A stretch of DNA of 64,000 nt, taken from assembly GCA_963169105.1 (NCBI GenBank), contig OY720638.1:11518749-11582748 (forward strand), written 5' to 3'. Within the stretch, counting starts at the first letter, position 1, and every line of letters begins with the position of its first letter. The notes under the pieces were generated by a model. That model did no database searches. It was not told where the DNA came from and saw only the letters and a list, made by a program, of their open reading frames with translations. Source of the stretch: Ceriagrion tenellum. Lineage: Eukaryota > Arthropoda > Insecta > Odonata > Coenagrionidae. A program made the position numbers and the translations under genes. Positions 22,205-33,959 of this stretch are shown here, piece by piece.

Positions 22205-23195
22205 AAATACGTTGGTGGATTGGAGTCAGCCATGCGGCGATGAACACACGATGTGGATAGGATGGAGGAGATAGACACACAAAAAAAGAGACGATCACAC
22301 TTACATAGCTAGCTTTCGGAACTAGTCCGTCTTCAAGGCGTATCACGGAACAAATGTCGTGTGCGCTGGTGAGGATAGGGGTAGGAGGGGCGGTAGGTTA
22401 GGGGAGTGGGGATGGGGGAAGGGGTTTTTCCCAGCGGTTGACGAACGGTTCTTGAAAAGGGGAAATTTTTACCAGCTCGTGTCTTGGCCGGAGAGAGCGG
22501 AAGGGGTCGCAGTGAGGGTGGGGGGGGGGGAGAGGGAAGGGAAGGGGGTAAATGGAAAACAACGGGGAGCGTGCGATTAATGTATTTTATTTAATCCGGG
22601 CGCGGCGTACGATTTTAGCAACCAGATTATGGCCAGCTCCTTCTGGCGCACTTCAATTAACGGGGCGTCCGGGGGAAGGGAGATCAATATTGCCACCTCA
22701 AAGCACTTGTCAAAGGACAAGCCATGCTTCCGCACATGAGTAGGGACGGGGAAAGTGGAAGATGGGTCTTTACAGGTGCACCGATGGTTATTCATTCTAA
22801 TATTAAGGGGTGTAATACATTCGCCCACATAAAAACCGGGACATAGTTTACATTGTAACACATAAACTAAGTTGTGGGAGTCGCAAGAGCCGGAGGCTTT
22901 GATGTCGAACGGCGTCTCTGTGTTAGGACTCTGAAATGAGGATAGGGGGCGAAACATGTTGCACGTTTTGCACCGTGGTTTGTTGCATCTCTGTGTGGTG
23001 GGACGGGGAGTGTCATTCGATGTACCCTCTCGCGAAGAATTGGAGCGAAGAAGATTGGCTAAGTTAGGTGGACGTCTGAAACATACTGTGGGGCATTTGG
23101 GTAGGAGATTGGCTGTCGATCTGTTAGTATCTAAAATTGGGAATAAGTCTTTGAGGATGGTCTTGAGTTTTTGGACGCCAGGAAAATATGTGATG
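22205..23195 (-). mobile_element. 5'-truncated tandem copy of the Penelope-like element (pseudo-LTR)
   Basis: This repeats the last 991 bp of the full unit: the codons for about residue 727 to the end (including the GIY-YIG domain; open frame visible at 22577-22957) plus the 3' region with its hammerhead-like core (22306-22338). No substitutions or gaps were noticed in the segments compared. It lies directly upstream of the full unit on the element's strand and is truncated at 23195, where an inverted fragment begins. Confidence 0.92.
22306..22338 (-). ncRNA. hammerhead-like core, second pseudo-LTR copy
   Basis: Identical to the core at 18938-18970, exactly 3368 bp away. Two cores bracketing the full unit is the geometry that could release a unit-length RNA if either were active. 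The core has the same C-to-U deviation. Confidence 0.42.
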
Positions 23196-23196
23196 A

Positions 23197-23246
23197 GGTT
23201 TTTATGTGGGCGAATGTATTACACCCCTTAATATTAGAATGAATAA
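23197..23246 (+). repeat. inverted 50-bp fragment of the Penelope coding region
   Basis: GGTTTTTATGTGGGCGAATG and the following bases to GAATGAATAA are the exact reverse complement of 19420-19469 (and of 22788-22837). The fragment is attached to the truncated 5' end of the tandem. Inverted terminal fragments at the 5' end are a reported hallmark of Penelope insertions. Confidence 0.9.
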
Positions 23247-23400
23247 CTTCTGATCATGAAAATGAAAATCACAACTGAAGAGTGTCACACTGGAGTTGAG
23301 GGTAGAGGGTCTGCTTAGGAGGGTGGTTGGTTTTTGAGGGAAGTGATTGGTTGGAAGGAAGTGAGGGAGGGAGGAATAAGGGGAGGGGATACGGAGAAAG

Positions 23401-23900
23401 CTAGCGGAGGTTAAGCCCGGGAGTACACATACATCTTAGGATTGAAATATATGATTGTTCCCAATGGCGGAGCTCCATGATAGATGTGTCAGGTGGGAGG
23501 GCGCGAATGATTTTTACTTGGAAGCAGTCGTTGAAGGGGAGGTTATGAGAATTGGCGTGCTCCGCTACAGGCAGCTTCAATTGTTGTGTCACGCTGCTCC
23601 TGTGGTTATTGATTCGTACATTGAGAGGTGTGCTTGTGAGGCCAACGTAGAAGGCCTGGCAGTGCTTACAGGTGAGGAGGTAAATTACATTACTCGAGGA
23701 ACAGGTTCCCCGAGTAAGTATCTGATACGTTATATTTGTGACAGGGGTCGTGAAAGTTCGGGAGAAAGGGTTGAGTGGGCAGGTGAGACAACGGGGCTTA
23801 CTGCAAGGATTTGATCCAACGAGAGGGGGATTGGCCACACTACCCTCAAGTGAGGTTTGTCGGATCTCGCGGATCCAGAGACTATTTTGGAGATTGGTAG

Positions 23901-23902
<2 letters not shown>
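23401..23902 (-). pseudogene. second Penelope-like family: Cys cluster + GIY-YIG fragment
   Basis: An open minus-strand frame (23401-23838, 145 codons from its first Met) encodes a Cys cluster CSKPRCLTC, then SNVIYLLTCKHCQAFYVGLT, PLNVRINNHRS and a C-terminal EQSYI. This matches the end of the intact element in order (CNKPRCKTC, LVYVLQCKLCPGFYVGEC, PLNIRMNNHR) but is clearly a different family by sequence. Coding similarity extends upstream to about 23870 (IREIRQTSLEGSV). It is cut at a TA microsatellite (23903-23932), so the RT is missing. Confidence 0.85.

Positions 23903-23932
<30 letters not shown>
23903..23932. repeat. (TA)n microsatellite
   Basis: A pure TA run of about 15 units joins the truncated Penelope fragment to the inverted-repeat unit on its right. 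Confidence 0.95.
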
Positions 23933-23935
<3 letters not shown>

Positions 23936-24054
23936 AACTACTGTAATTTTTCATTTGTGACAGTTAACACACAAAAATATATATATATAAAGGTCACAGG
24001 CGTGACTGGCATTTACATATAGAGCACAAAAAAAGTAAAACTCACAGAAATTTT

Positions 24055-24088
24055 GATATATTTCGGCGGACACAACCGCCTTCATCAG
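24055..24088 (-). ncRNA. hammerhead ribozyme-like core
   Basis: The minus strand reads CTGATGA, A, stem GGCGG/CCGCC closed by a 6-nt loop, GAAA, then TATATC. That is the full conserved core (CUGAUGA and GAAA), a 5-bp helix II, and a self-complementary UAUA followed by UC, which could serve as helix III (perhaps in a dimer) and the UH cleavage site. Helix I pairing is poor. The one extra A before helix II is unusual. Such short-helix-III hammerheads are known from Penelope elements. Confidence 0.6.
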
Positions 24089-24096
24089 AATGTTAG

Positions 24097-24233
<137 letters not shown>

Positions 24234-24280
24234 TGTGTTAACTGTCACAAATGAAAAATTACAGTAGTTTATAATCCCAG

Positions 24281-25805
24281 TGATACTAACAACAGTCAGT
24301 GTAAACAGAAAATGCTCTTCGGTGCGCAACAACTAAATTTTTATTACAGCTACCGCCTGCCGCTGGTTCACGAAGCCTACGTGCATCGTCACTGTAATGG
24401 ATAAAATCTTGTTTTCCGACACGGGGAAGAGCCTTACAGTTTTTCTTAGCTGTTTGTAAAATCTCTGCAACAACGAATATGCTTACCTTACGCTTGCTGA
24501 TGGTCGGCAAGCACGGATTGGCTATTGATCAAAATTGTCATGTCGATGTCGACTTTAGATGCCGATGGTTAGCATGGAATATATCATTGCGACTATCAAT
24601 CGATTTTCGATGGTCAATTGATTGACTTTGCAAAGATACGTTCACTGCCTTTCCGGAAAGATTGCTGCTGTGAGCACTGTTGGAGCCTGATTAGGTCAGC
24701 GCGTATCACTCGCCATTCCCTCCTTGTCGTGGCGTAATTACCCTTGATTCCGGAAAAGGCTTTCGGCGCTTTATTGTCACGTTCCGGAATGGGAGCGTGC
24801 CTGGATCGGAGTGCCGCTTTTCTGGCTTCTAGCTCTAAGGAGCGTAAATAGTCACTCACTTTGTATCGTCCCTGGAGTGACTAAATACCAGGTTACTCGT
24901 CTACATCTACATAATACCCCACGAGCCGCCACATTGGCGTGTGGCAGGGGGTGTTAGGTCACCAGCCGTGTGAAGGAGTAAAGTTTTTGGAGATGAAATG
25001 GTGACATGAATTATAGGAGTGTATTTAGTGGAGCTCAATTTTTATTGTGATCGCTTATTGTTCGCGGAAAGAACGAGTTTTTGTACCTATCTGTCCGGCA
25101 GTTTATCTCTTATTTTTTCGCATCTGTCAGACCTAAAGATGCAGTGAGGTGTCATGATAATATTCTCTATGTCGCTCTGAAAAATATCAGTTCTGAATTT
25201 CTCAAGCAACCTTAGCCTAGTATGTAGCCTCCGAGTCTCTAGGGGGTCACCTTAACATTATGGAAAATCTCTTCTAAGTTTTCTAAAATTGGTCTTCTTC
25301 ATTCACATATTTGGTTTACATTCACAATTATCCTTACGTAAATTTTAATGCCAGGAATTTCTCTGTTTGCATCAGGAACATAAAATTATCAACTTTCCTG
25401 GAGTTTTTTTGTCTCCTCAGGGAGTCTTGACAGGGGCATGAAGGATTCATTGGTCTTTCCACTTTTTTCCTCATTGATATCTCAAAGCTAAGCTGTTTTT
25501 TTAATTTTTCATTGGATTATCTTATACTTTCCTAAGTTATCTTCATTACTGGGAATGTTTTGATTTTGGATAGATTCTAGGCACTTTTTTCTACAACTGA
25601 TTTCAGAGGTGAACAAGTGGCACAATCTCTCTCCTCCTTGGTGTTGTTATGCTGAAGACAACAGCTGTCTCCAAAGAATTTGCAGCAGCATAGGACACAG
25701 CCTAGAGATATGGTTTACTTTACAAACGCAATCAAGTAATGCCATGTTAGATAACTACAAGACTGATTGACAACATGCTTACAATCACATCTTTCCAGGT
25801 ATTAA
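24281..25805. other. no gene recognised
   Basis: Intergenic-looking sequence left of the forked 3' end. A minus-strand open frame at 24614-24859 (81 codons) is unassigned and could be chance. Confidence 0.4.
24880..24965. repeat. possible interspersed-repeat end with CTACAT units
   Basis: GTCTACATCTACATAATACC leads into CGAGCCGCCACATTGGCGTG and TGGCAGGGGGTGTTAGG. From general memory this wording (short CTACAT repeats, then a GTGTGGC-rich stretch) resembles the end of a widespread arthropod interspersed repeat. A similar TGGCAGGGGGTGTTTGG occurs at about 49255-49273. Confidence 0.35.
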
Positions 25806-25806
25806 C

Positions 25807-26363
25807 TAGAGATGGGTAATTTACCGTAATTTTCATTTAAGGTAACTTTCTGTGGAAAAATATAGCAATTCTCAAAAGTCACCATAATTTCTAGGTAACT
25901 TTTGAGTTTCTGCTACCAACTGCTAGCAGAGGATTTATAGGAAAGCCAGTTCTACAGCAAGGTGTTAACGGTATTAAAATTATTACTATTGTTACATTAT
26001 TGTACAAGAAATAAAGAAATTTTAAAAACAAATATGATAGCTCATACCCAATTTGTTGTTTTTATGTTTGGTATGAGAAATTTCCGTTTAAATCATTAAA
26101 ATGATTACCCCCCTCATATATTCTACTTGTGAAAATATTCCTCAAATGATTTGTATGTACCTTAATTTACTATAAATATTTCATAAAAAAATACTAGGGG
26201 CTTCAAATAAAATATTTGGAATACAAGAGCATGAAGAATAATTGAGACGGAAGAGAATATTGCAGAAAATTATGATAATTTTCTGGGGATATGGTAAATT
26301 ATGTAAAATATAGTGGTAATTTATGACAATTACTGTGGAAATATTCAGAATGGCCCATCACTA
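25807..26363. mobile_element. hAT-like MITE
   Basis: Termini TAGAGATGGGTAATTTACC and, inverted on the right, TAGTGATGGGCCATTC form a short hAT-type inverted repeat. The interior repeats GGTAA-type words near both ends. Flanking octamers GTATTAAC and GTAATACT agree at only 5 of 8 positions, so a target duplication is possible but eroded. No coding capacity. Confidence 0.55.
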
Positions 26364-28471
26364 GTAATACTGGAGCAAATGAAAGCCAACAAAAATACTA
26401 AATGATTGCCTTACTGCTAGGATTGTCTTGGTTCCACTTCTGCTTATTCTCAATTGCAAAAATATGCCGGACACCCACTCTAAGTAAGTGTTCAGTAAAT
26501 GTGTTCACATAAATGCTCATGTTGGAGACTTATGAAAGCAGCTCATAAAGTGCTTTCTCGCTGCTCTCATATATGACTAAGCAGTTCTCACTACCAGTTT
26601 ACAAGAATTAGGACCAATAGACATACCAACCATTAAATATGCAACATTGTTATTGTGTTGTTAATCCTTGTCATTGATTTAGCCCACAGAGACATTTTAA
26701 ATTACTTTACTAGACATAGTCCACTCAGTTGCAGAAAAATGCTCAGTACGGCTGAATAGCAAACATACACATAAAAATATATCAGTCAATAGCACAATGT
26801 GTATTGTCCATGGAGCAACCAGAACTATCCCAATGAATTGGCTGACAGGTTTGAGTGTGATTTTCCTGTGGCCCCCAGTGTGAAAAGAGTGCTGCTCTGA
26901 AATATAATCGGGTGGTTAACAATTCCCACCTATGCATACATAATGATGTTTGATGAGTCATAGGGAAGATAGATTCGTGGAAAGAATATTGGCGAGATAA
27001 ATGCCATCTGCACTGCCAGGGCTTCCAATGTATTATTGTAAATCACATGCTTTTGACCAACCACAAGTAATTTGATCAGTCATCAAATGATAAATGGTAG
27101 GTGAGCCAATTTCCTACATAATTGGAGGAAAATACCATTCCCAGAGTGGAGCAGAAAGACAAGTTTCACTGGCGCATAACAGAAGATTTAATATCTAATT
27201 TACTCCGATGCATAAAACCTTGCAAAAAATAAAAAAATAATGGAAAAATGTATTTATATTTCAATTTTGAGAGGTGCCTAACCGCTCTGCCTGTTTCATG
27301 GAAGAGGAGATTGGGGACAGCAATGGGCCTATATTAGTATAATGCAAAAGATGGGACAGTGGATACTTGGTATGTTGAGCAAACCAGTGATTCCAATCCT
27401 GTGGGTGGCATTGTTGTCTGAGTGATGTGCCTGCCAATAATAGTGCATAATATTTTAGTTCTGCTTGCTTCAACAGGTCATTTTACACTATGAGAGCTAA
27501 TTACGAGTAGTTTTTACCCAGCCAAATTAGTTCACTTAGAGTGCAAATTGTACACGATTTATATGAGATTCTTTTATACACATTATATATGTAAATATTT
27601 TAATCAGTGGCAGAATGATACAACCAACATACATGAAAGCTTAATTAAATTCTTGTGGATAAGCCAAATAATTGTCATGATGTTTCTCATGCATGCACAT
27701 ATCGACAAATATTTCACCTATGCTAGAGAAGGATGTATATATAATCACTTTAAATATAATTTAGTTTTGGCTGAGAAAGGATGAACTTTGCAGTGAATAC
27801 CAGTGTTTTCAGCAGAGTATTTATTGATGACAAATGATTTAAGCATTGACCATTATCATGATTGCAAAATCGAGGCAGCTCATGAATCAGAAAATGAAAT
27901 TCAAGTAAAAATGAATGACACATAATATCTGAATCTTAAAAATACTCTGATTATAGGTATCACATGTTCCTCCTTTTACCTTCTGCTTTGATGCCAAATT
28001 TGACTTGCATTTTTGCATCTTAAAGATGTGGAAAATGTGAGCTTACCAGATGTTTATGATATAGCTCACTACTCACATAGATTGGCTCTTATAGTTGCAA
28101 AATACTCAAATAAATTGAAATTTTTAGTGCATGTAAGCGATAACCATCTTAGTTAAGTCATAATTTAAGTAACATAAGATGAGATTTCTTAGCCAGCTCA
28201 AAACAATAAATGCTTAATGAGAAAAATCCATGTATATATGTTGAAAAATACATGTATTACAGTATTTTAAATCCAAGCTTGACAGGATACCGAACAGTAA
28301 GGTGTAGGTTTTAAAGCAACAAACATATTGCCACAGTTAACTGCTCTTGATAAATTCATAATGCAAACTTTATACACTTAACATAAAAAATGACTCATTC
28401 ACAGGTGGATATACATACAAGGTATTTGGACAATGTTTTTAGATTTACAAATTATGAAACTATAACACTTC
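26364..28471. other. no gene recognised downstream of forked
   Basis: AT-rich sequence beyond the forked stop and probable polyadenylation signal. No coding region or repeat was recognised. Confidence 0.4.
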
Positions 28472-28477
28472 TTTATT
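28472..28477 (-). promoter_or_regulatory. candidate polyadenylation signal of forked
   Basis: AATAAA on the minus strand, about 65 bp past the stop codon at 28541-28543. A more distal signal is possible in this AT-rich DNA. Confidence 0.45.
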
Positions 28478-28540
28478 TTTCCCACCCTAAGCAAACAATA
28501 AAATATAACGAAAAACAAAATTCAGTATCATATCCTTTGA

Positions 28541-28817
28541 TCACTCAAGAAGATTGAGTTTGCTGTTTGTTTTCCTTAACTGTGCCCTCCAAGGAATAAT
28601 TTGTGGACTCTCATCTTCATTACAGATCTCCTTGCCTCCCTTTTCATGGTTCTCATTGTTGGTTCCATCTTTTCCTTGGTCATGAGTTTTTGTGGCCTCA
28701 GGTCTATCATTCTCTTTGTTGTTCTCTCCATTGGTGCTGGCTATGTGAGTACTCTTGGCTGACTCAGTCATTTGAGCATCACCACCACCTACTGATCTAC
28801 CACTGACACTGGCGGGC
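28541..28817 (-). CDS. f: forked/espin-family protein, last coding exon
   Basis: The acceptor is ATATTTTCAG and the exon enters with one base (completing an AAG Lys codon with the two bases left by the 39163 exon). It encodes PASVSGRSVGGGDAQ, then a low-complexity Asn/Glu/Lys-rich region, and ends SPQIIPWRAQLRKTNSKLNL plus LE and a stop. The IIPWRAQLRKTNS ending is, to my knowledge, the conserved C-terminus of insect Forked. The intron to the previous exon is 10.3 kb and packed with retroelements. The ORF-like extension upstream of the acceptor is intronic. Confidence 0.88.
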
Positions 28818-29805
28818 CTGAAAATATTTCCCAATAAAGTCATGATTTTAATGTATTTCTTTGAGTAAAATCCGCAAAAAGTTAGCATACTGACTAACTA
28901 GGGATTCTTGCAAGAGGGTTATTGCTCAGTGACAAAAAAACCATATTTCTGTCAAAAAAGCTACCACACAAAATCATATAAGTACTGTTTTACATAATGC
29001 AAAACATAAACTTTGGAAATCAACATTGACTGGTAGAAATATGCACATTTGTAATGGTAACTTACCTGACCAGTGAGTGAAACCTGTTATGGACACCTTC
29101 CACAGAATGATATTGCTTAACTCATTGAGAACAAGTAATTTTTTTATCGATCCCCAATTTCTAGTCTTAATAATGGCAACTATAACTACCTATCACCATC
29201 ACTCATGTCAGATACATGCCAGCTTCTTGTACTGGGAATTTCAGCCAAGAGTGACACCTGCAATCAATGTATTAACCTATGGATAGTTGTCATAAAATAT
29301 CAACACTTGTCAGTGAGTTTCACAAGACCTCCAATACTTCTTTATAGGTTTCACCAGCCCTACCTAGATATTGTGAACATAACTAATAGACAACAGCCAG
29401 GAAGCATACAGCCATAAGCTACCCTCTCTCTGGCTGAAATTAACTTCATGCAAATATAGCATTGAAAGCATCTAAGAGACATTTAAGAGTTTTTTTAGCA
29501 TCCTAATTTGGAAATGCGAATCCCCTTTTTGATAAAATATGAAATGTCCTGAAATTTCCCAAATATATCATCAAATTGATTTAATATATAATTCAAAATT
29601 ATTTATTTTTATAACTAATTTCAGGAATATGTTCATACTTAATAAATGTTTATGCAAATAAAAGCATAACTGAACAGAAAGGAAGGTAGGTGCTCTAACA
29701 TCCCAATCAGGTTTCAATATGTTATAGATCAGATACATTGTTAGAAATGCATATAATCGGTCAAATTAAGGCATTAGCAAACATTCTAATAACATTTGCA
29801 GGCAT

Positions 29806-31504
29806 TCAAACATTTAGAAAATGTAAATCAACAACCTCGGCTTTGGGGACACTAAGGTATTTGTAGCTGTCATCGCCCTTGAGGTGGTGAATGACGCTCT
29901 CATCAACGAGGAGCAGGTTTTCCTTGTTCTCCAAAAACCTTCCTCTTGCCAGGTGGATAGATGCACACTTGTCCAATCCAAACTCCATCCCTATACCCTC
30001 ACTGTGCTCCAGTACGGTGTCCAGGGCCACGCAGAGGTCTTTTGCATTGCAAGCGTAGAGCTTCAGGTCATCCATATAAAATACATGGGTGACATTATGC
30101 TTCCTGTTACCTGGCACACCACAAATGTATCCTTTCCCTTGTCGCAGCCATAGTGAGAGAGGTAGGAGGGAAATACAGAACAGCAAGGGGCTCAAGCTAT
30201 CACCTTGGAAAATGTCACGGTGGTATGTTACCAACTCTGTCAAAACCGACCACTTGCCTGCAGTCAGGACAAAGCACATTCTCCAGAGTGGTAACATGCG
30301 TTGGATGCAGGACACAAACTCTGGGTGGACTTTCATCAACTTCAACATGGCTATAATGAGCTCATGTGAAGTGGTGTCAAATGCCTTCTTGTAGTCCACC
30401 CAGGCCATTGATAGGTTACACTTACGCTGGATGGCATCTGTCATATGCACCTATCAATGAGCAGGTTGTCCTTACATCCTGTGATTCCACGCTTTGAGCC
30501 TACACTTGTACAGCTCCTCCCAAACCAGCAGGACGTGGTGGAGGATAAGGCCACTCAAGATGGAGGTGAATGTCTTATATACAGTGTTGAGGCAGGTTAT
30601 AGGGCGGTAGTTTTTAGGATTGGACAAGTCTCCCTTCTTAGGTATTAGAACCATGCATCCCTCAGTCAGCCACAGTAGAATTTCTTCTCTGTCTGAGAGA
30701 AAGGATGTGAAGATTCTGGTGGAAGAAGTGAACTTCTTCCACCAGAAGTTATTCAAGGCATCCAGTCCTAGAGTCCAGAAATCCTCCTTGCAGAGAAGGC
30801 CTTCTTCACATCACTCTCAATGACTGAAAGAGGTCCATCCACATCATGTAGGTGGCAGTCACAAAACTTTTTAAAGAGACCTATGGCCAGAGTGTCTCCA
30901 TTAAATGGCTTTGAGGTTTCATAGATATCCTTCAAGAAACGTTCGACCTCTTGGGTGGCAGAGATTTGACAACAGACTGAGGTAGTCGAAAGAGACAAGA
31001 TGGGTGAAGGAGGAAGGTTGAGTTCTCCCTCACGGCCTTACTCCTCTTGAGGAGTTTTTTCCAGTCCATGGTGAGTACCCGCATTATAATGTGATGCTTA
31101 ATGGTAAGCAGCACGTTTTTATTCTGTGTGTGATGGTGAAATCTGAGGCTTTGTACTATGCACCGGACTTTGGGTGTGAAAGCCTGCCCAGATATAATGT
31201 ATATTCCATCACACACTGAATCCTCCAAGCCTGCTGTTGTGCCAGCGTGATCTTGGCCTCCAACTGTTCCAGCCATTTTGCTGTCATCTGATGCCTTTTG
31301 CTGTCCTTCCAAGAGGTGGTGTTTTGGGAGTGAGCCATTAATTTGGCCAGAGACCAGGCAGTTGACCTTCCAGAAGTCCGATGTCTCCATAAGGATTTTG
31401 TTGATAAAGCCATTCAAACTGGTCAGGAGGTTGCTCCGCAGAGAGATCTTACGATGGATATCTCTCTCCCTGGCCTGTCCAACATCATAGGTGATTTCAG
31501 TCAT
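29806..31504 (-). pseudogene. decayed non-LTR retrotransposon, minus-strand copy
   Basis: RT blocks appear in order across several frames. First come upstream linker sequence (30768-30998) and TEGCMVLIPKKGDLSNPKNY plus RPITCLNTVYK (30472-30756). Then, in the longest frame (29806-30450), come AWVDYKKAFDTTSHELI (motif A), FQGDSLSPLLFCISLLPL (motif B) and THVFYMDDLKLYA (motif C, Met-Asp-Asp). Breaks near 30460, 30760 and 30990 separate the frames, so it is dead. Sequence before the RT (30932-31504) is open but unassigned. The C-terminal part is missing at 29806. Clade is not assigned. Confidence 0.82.
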
Positions 31505-33959
31505 TATTTTATTCAGTTATTATATTATTATTATTCTAAATGAAGTTTGAAAAATATATCAATTTTTAAATAAATCAGAAATGGAGGGAAAATAATTCTA
31601 AAATAGATTGTGGGCACAATGAATTTAGATGTCATCCTACTGAAAATTGTCTTTGGCCAAAAATATGAAAAATATTAGTTGAATTAAAAAAATTAGGTGT
31701 GCACTTGTATTGAGAAATATTTTATTGTTCTTGGATTTCATCATCAACAAAGAACATGAAAATACAGTAGGTAATGATATGCTAGAGCTCCATTAAGTAT
31801 TACTAACTTACTGGAAGTGTAAGAGGCAAAGCCACAGATGTATCGAGAAATTCCAAAGAATATTTAGCATGGGCTCCTTCTAATCTAATTCAACAAATTA
31901 TTTTTTTATTGCAAAATTCAATGATACCCACAATTCAGCACTTCAGGGTTAATATTTTACTTCATGGCTACATCTCAAACCATGAGCAATTGTTCACCCT
32001 TCATTTGTCTCCAAAGCTACTTACTGATGTGCTGTGAACACTACAGGAGGAATAAATAAAACTAAGAATATTGTGAAAAACTATGATGCCTACTCTCAAT
32101 GAAGATGATGATTATGATGTGATTGTCTCATCACAAAACTGCATTCACCATTGCATCAAATGATGCCACAGATTAATACACCACTGATTTTGGAGCAGAG
32201 AGTGGGTTAAATATTTTAATTATATTGAGGCATAGGAAAATGATGTTACATTCACTTTCATTTATTCTATCGTTGCATTTTTTCAATAATTATTATTTCA
32301 TTTTTATTGGTGTACTGCTTTGATGGTCTTTCAAGGTGTTAAGTAATTTTTTTTCATTTTATTTTATGCTTGAGTCAGGAATTTAAATTTATATTTTCGC
32401 CTCAAGAAAAAATGTTGACTTGAACTCAAGTGAGCTCATGCTCAAATTGACTTATACTTGAATCAACTAATACTTGAATCAACTTATACTTGCATCAACT
32501 AATGCAGGAATTTGCATTTACTCAAAGATATAGAGCATGCTATTTTAACAGATCAAAATTTAAAAAAAGTGAGAAGTAGCAGAGGATCTATACTCAGTGT
32601 ACCAACCTAATTAAAACTAGGTACTCAAGAAGTACCAAGGCTTTTCTTCATCATTAGAGTACCTATCATTGAATTCAGTCTGTTTTTGATTGTTATTGGG
32701 TAAAAATAGCAAGAATATCGAAACATTATAACTTACCTTACAATTTAGTTTAAAGAATTTTCTTCCCGTTGAATGTATCCAGCTCATGCAAAAATGCATA
32801 AAATATTTATTCAACTAGGCAGATGAACGTTACCTTCTTTGGCCCTCCCTTTTAATTACGTGAGCACTGAACAATTATACTGGAGTTTGGTCCTCTCACT
32901 ACTTGAACATCAATTCAAAAACTGAAATCTAAATATCTATCGACTCTTCAGAAATGTTAACATCAATAGAATTACAAGATATGTACCCCCAAATTACAAA
33001 CTGAACAAGCAAGTCTGAACAAAATGGACCATTTAGCTTTGGCAGTTGTAATGTCTGAGCTAATAATTCATTGATTTTGCCACTCTTAATTTTTCGTAGG
33101 CATATGGAAACCTCCACGTTCGAAGTACAGACTCATCATGTAATGGGTAACAAAAATCTCAAATAAACAGGCTATATTGATATGCCCTGACCTCTCTCTG
33201 CATTAATTAGAAAATACCCATCAGTTCATAGAAATAACATTCTTAGTGATAGAAAGTATGTTCACTAATACCAGAAGGTCCACCGGAAGTATCTAGCTTT
33301 ATAGCCTTTCAGAGAAAATAGCATTTGCTGGAAGAGTTACCATGCTCAAGAATGAAATGAAGCATCATGTCTCAGTAAGGAGTGAACATACACATATTGG
33401 GCACACTCCTCTTCCTATTTTCCACTTTCATAGTATGTATGATTTTTAACATGGCTAAAATTTCCAGTAGACTCAGCAGACCATTTTATGAACCAGAATT
33501 GGACATAAGAGTGCAGGCATCTAGTTCTTTTTCCAGTATATTCTTGTGCAAGCCAAAAAAATTCAAGGGTCCAGTAGACAAAAAGTAACTGGGTTTTCAC
33601 AAATCAGCCCATAGAAAACATCAGTTTTGACATAACCAGCTTTATTTGCCCATATTTGCCCATGAGTTTCCCTAATAAGACTTTGATTGGCATGAAGTCT
33701 TTTCATCAGGTTGCTTGGCAATTGAATGAAAGCCCTGCTAGCTCAATGTTCTTGATACAAAAATATGAATTTGAGAGGCAAGATATGGGTGGATTATATC
33801 AGACTCTCAATGAGTAATACTCCACTAAAATTTCTCCATTGTAACTCAAGGCTCCATCCTTAGGGTCCTTATATTTAAGTCAAAAAGACCAGGGCTGTTT
33901 GGGAGAATATTACCTTCCTCCTTCAGTGATCCAGTCTCTTTAGTCAACCTTTGCCTGTC
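31505..33959. other. intronic sequence, nothing further recognised
   Basis: Part of the long forked intron. Apart from the minisatellite at 32454-32502, no coding region or repeat boundary was seen. Confidence 0.4.
32454..32502. repeat. short minisatellite (about 3 x 16 bp)
   Basis: TACTTGAATCAACTAA-like units repeat three times with a base change in the third (TACTTGCATCAACTAA). Confidence 0.8.

Noticed and set aside
24614..24859. 81-codon minus-strand frame rich in Arg and Ala
   Set aside because: No family recognised and no partner exon or repeat copy in the window.
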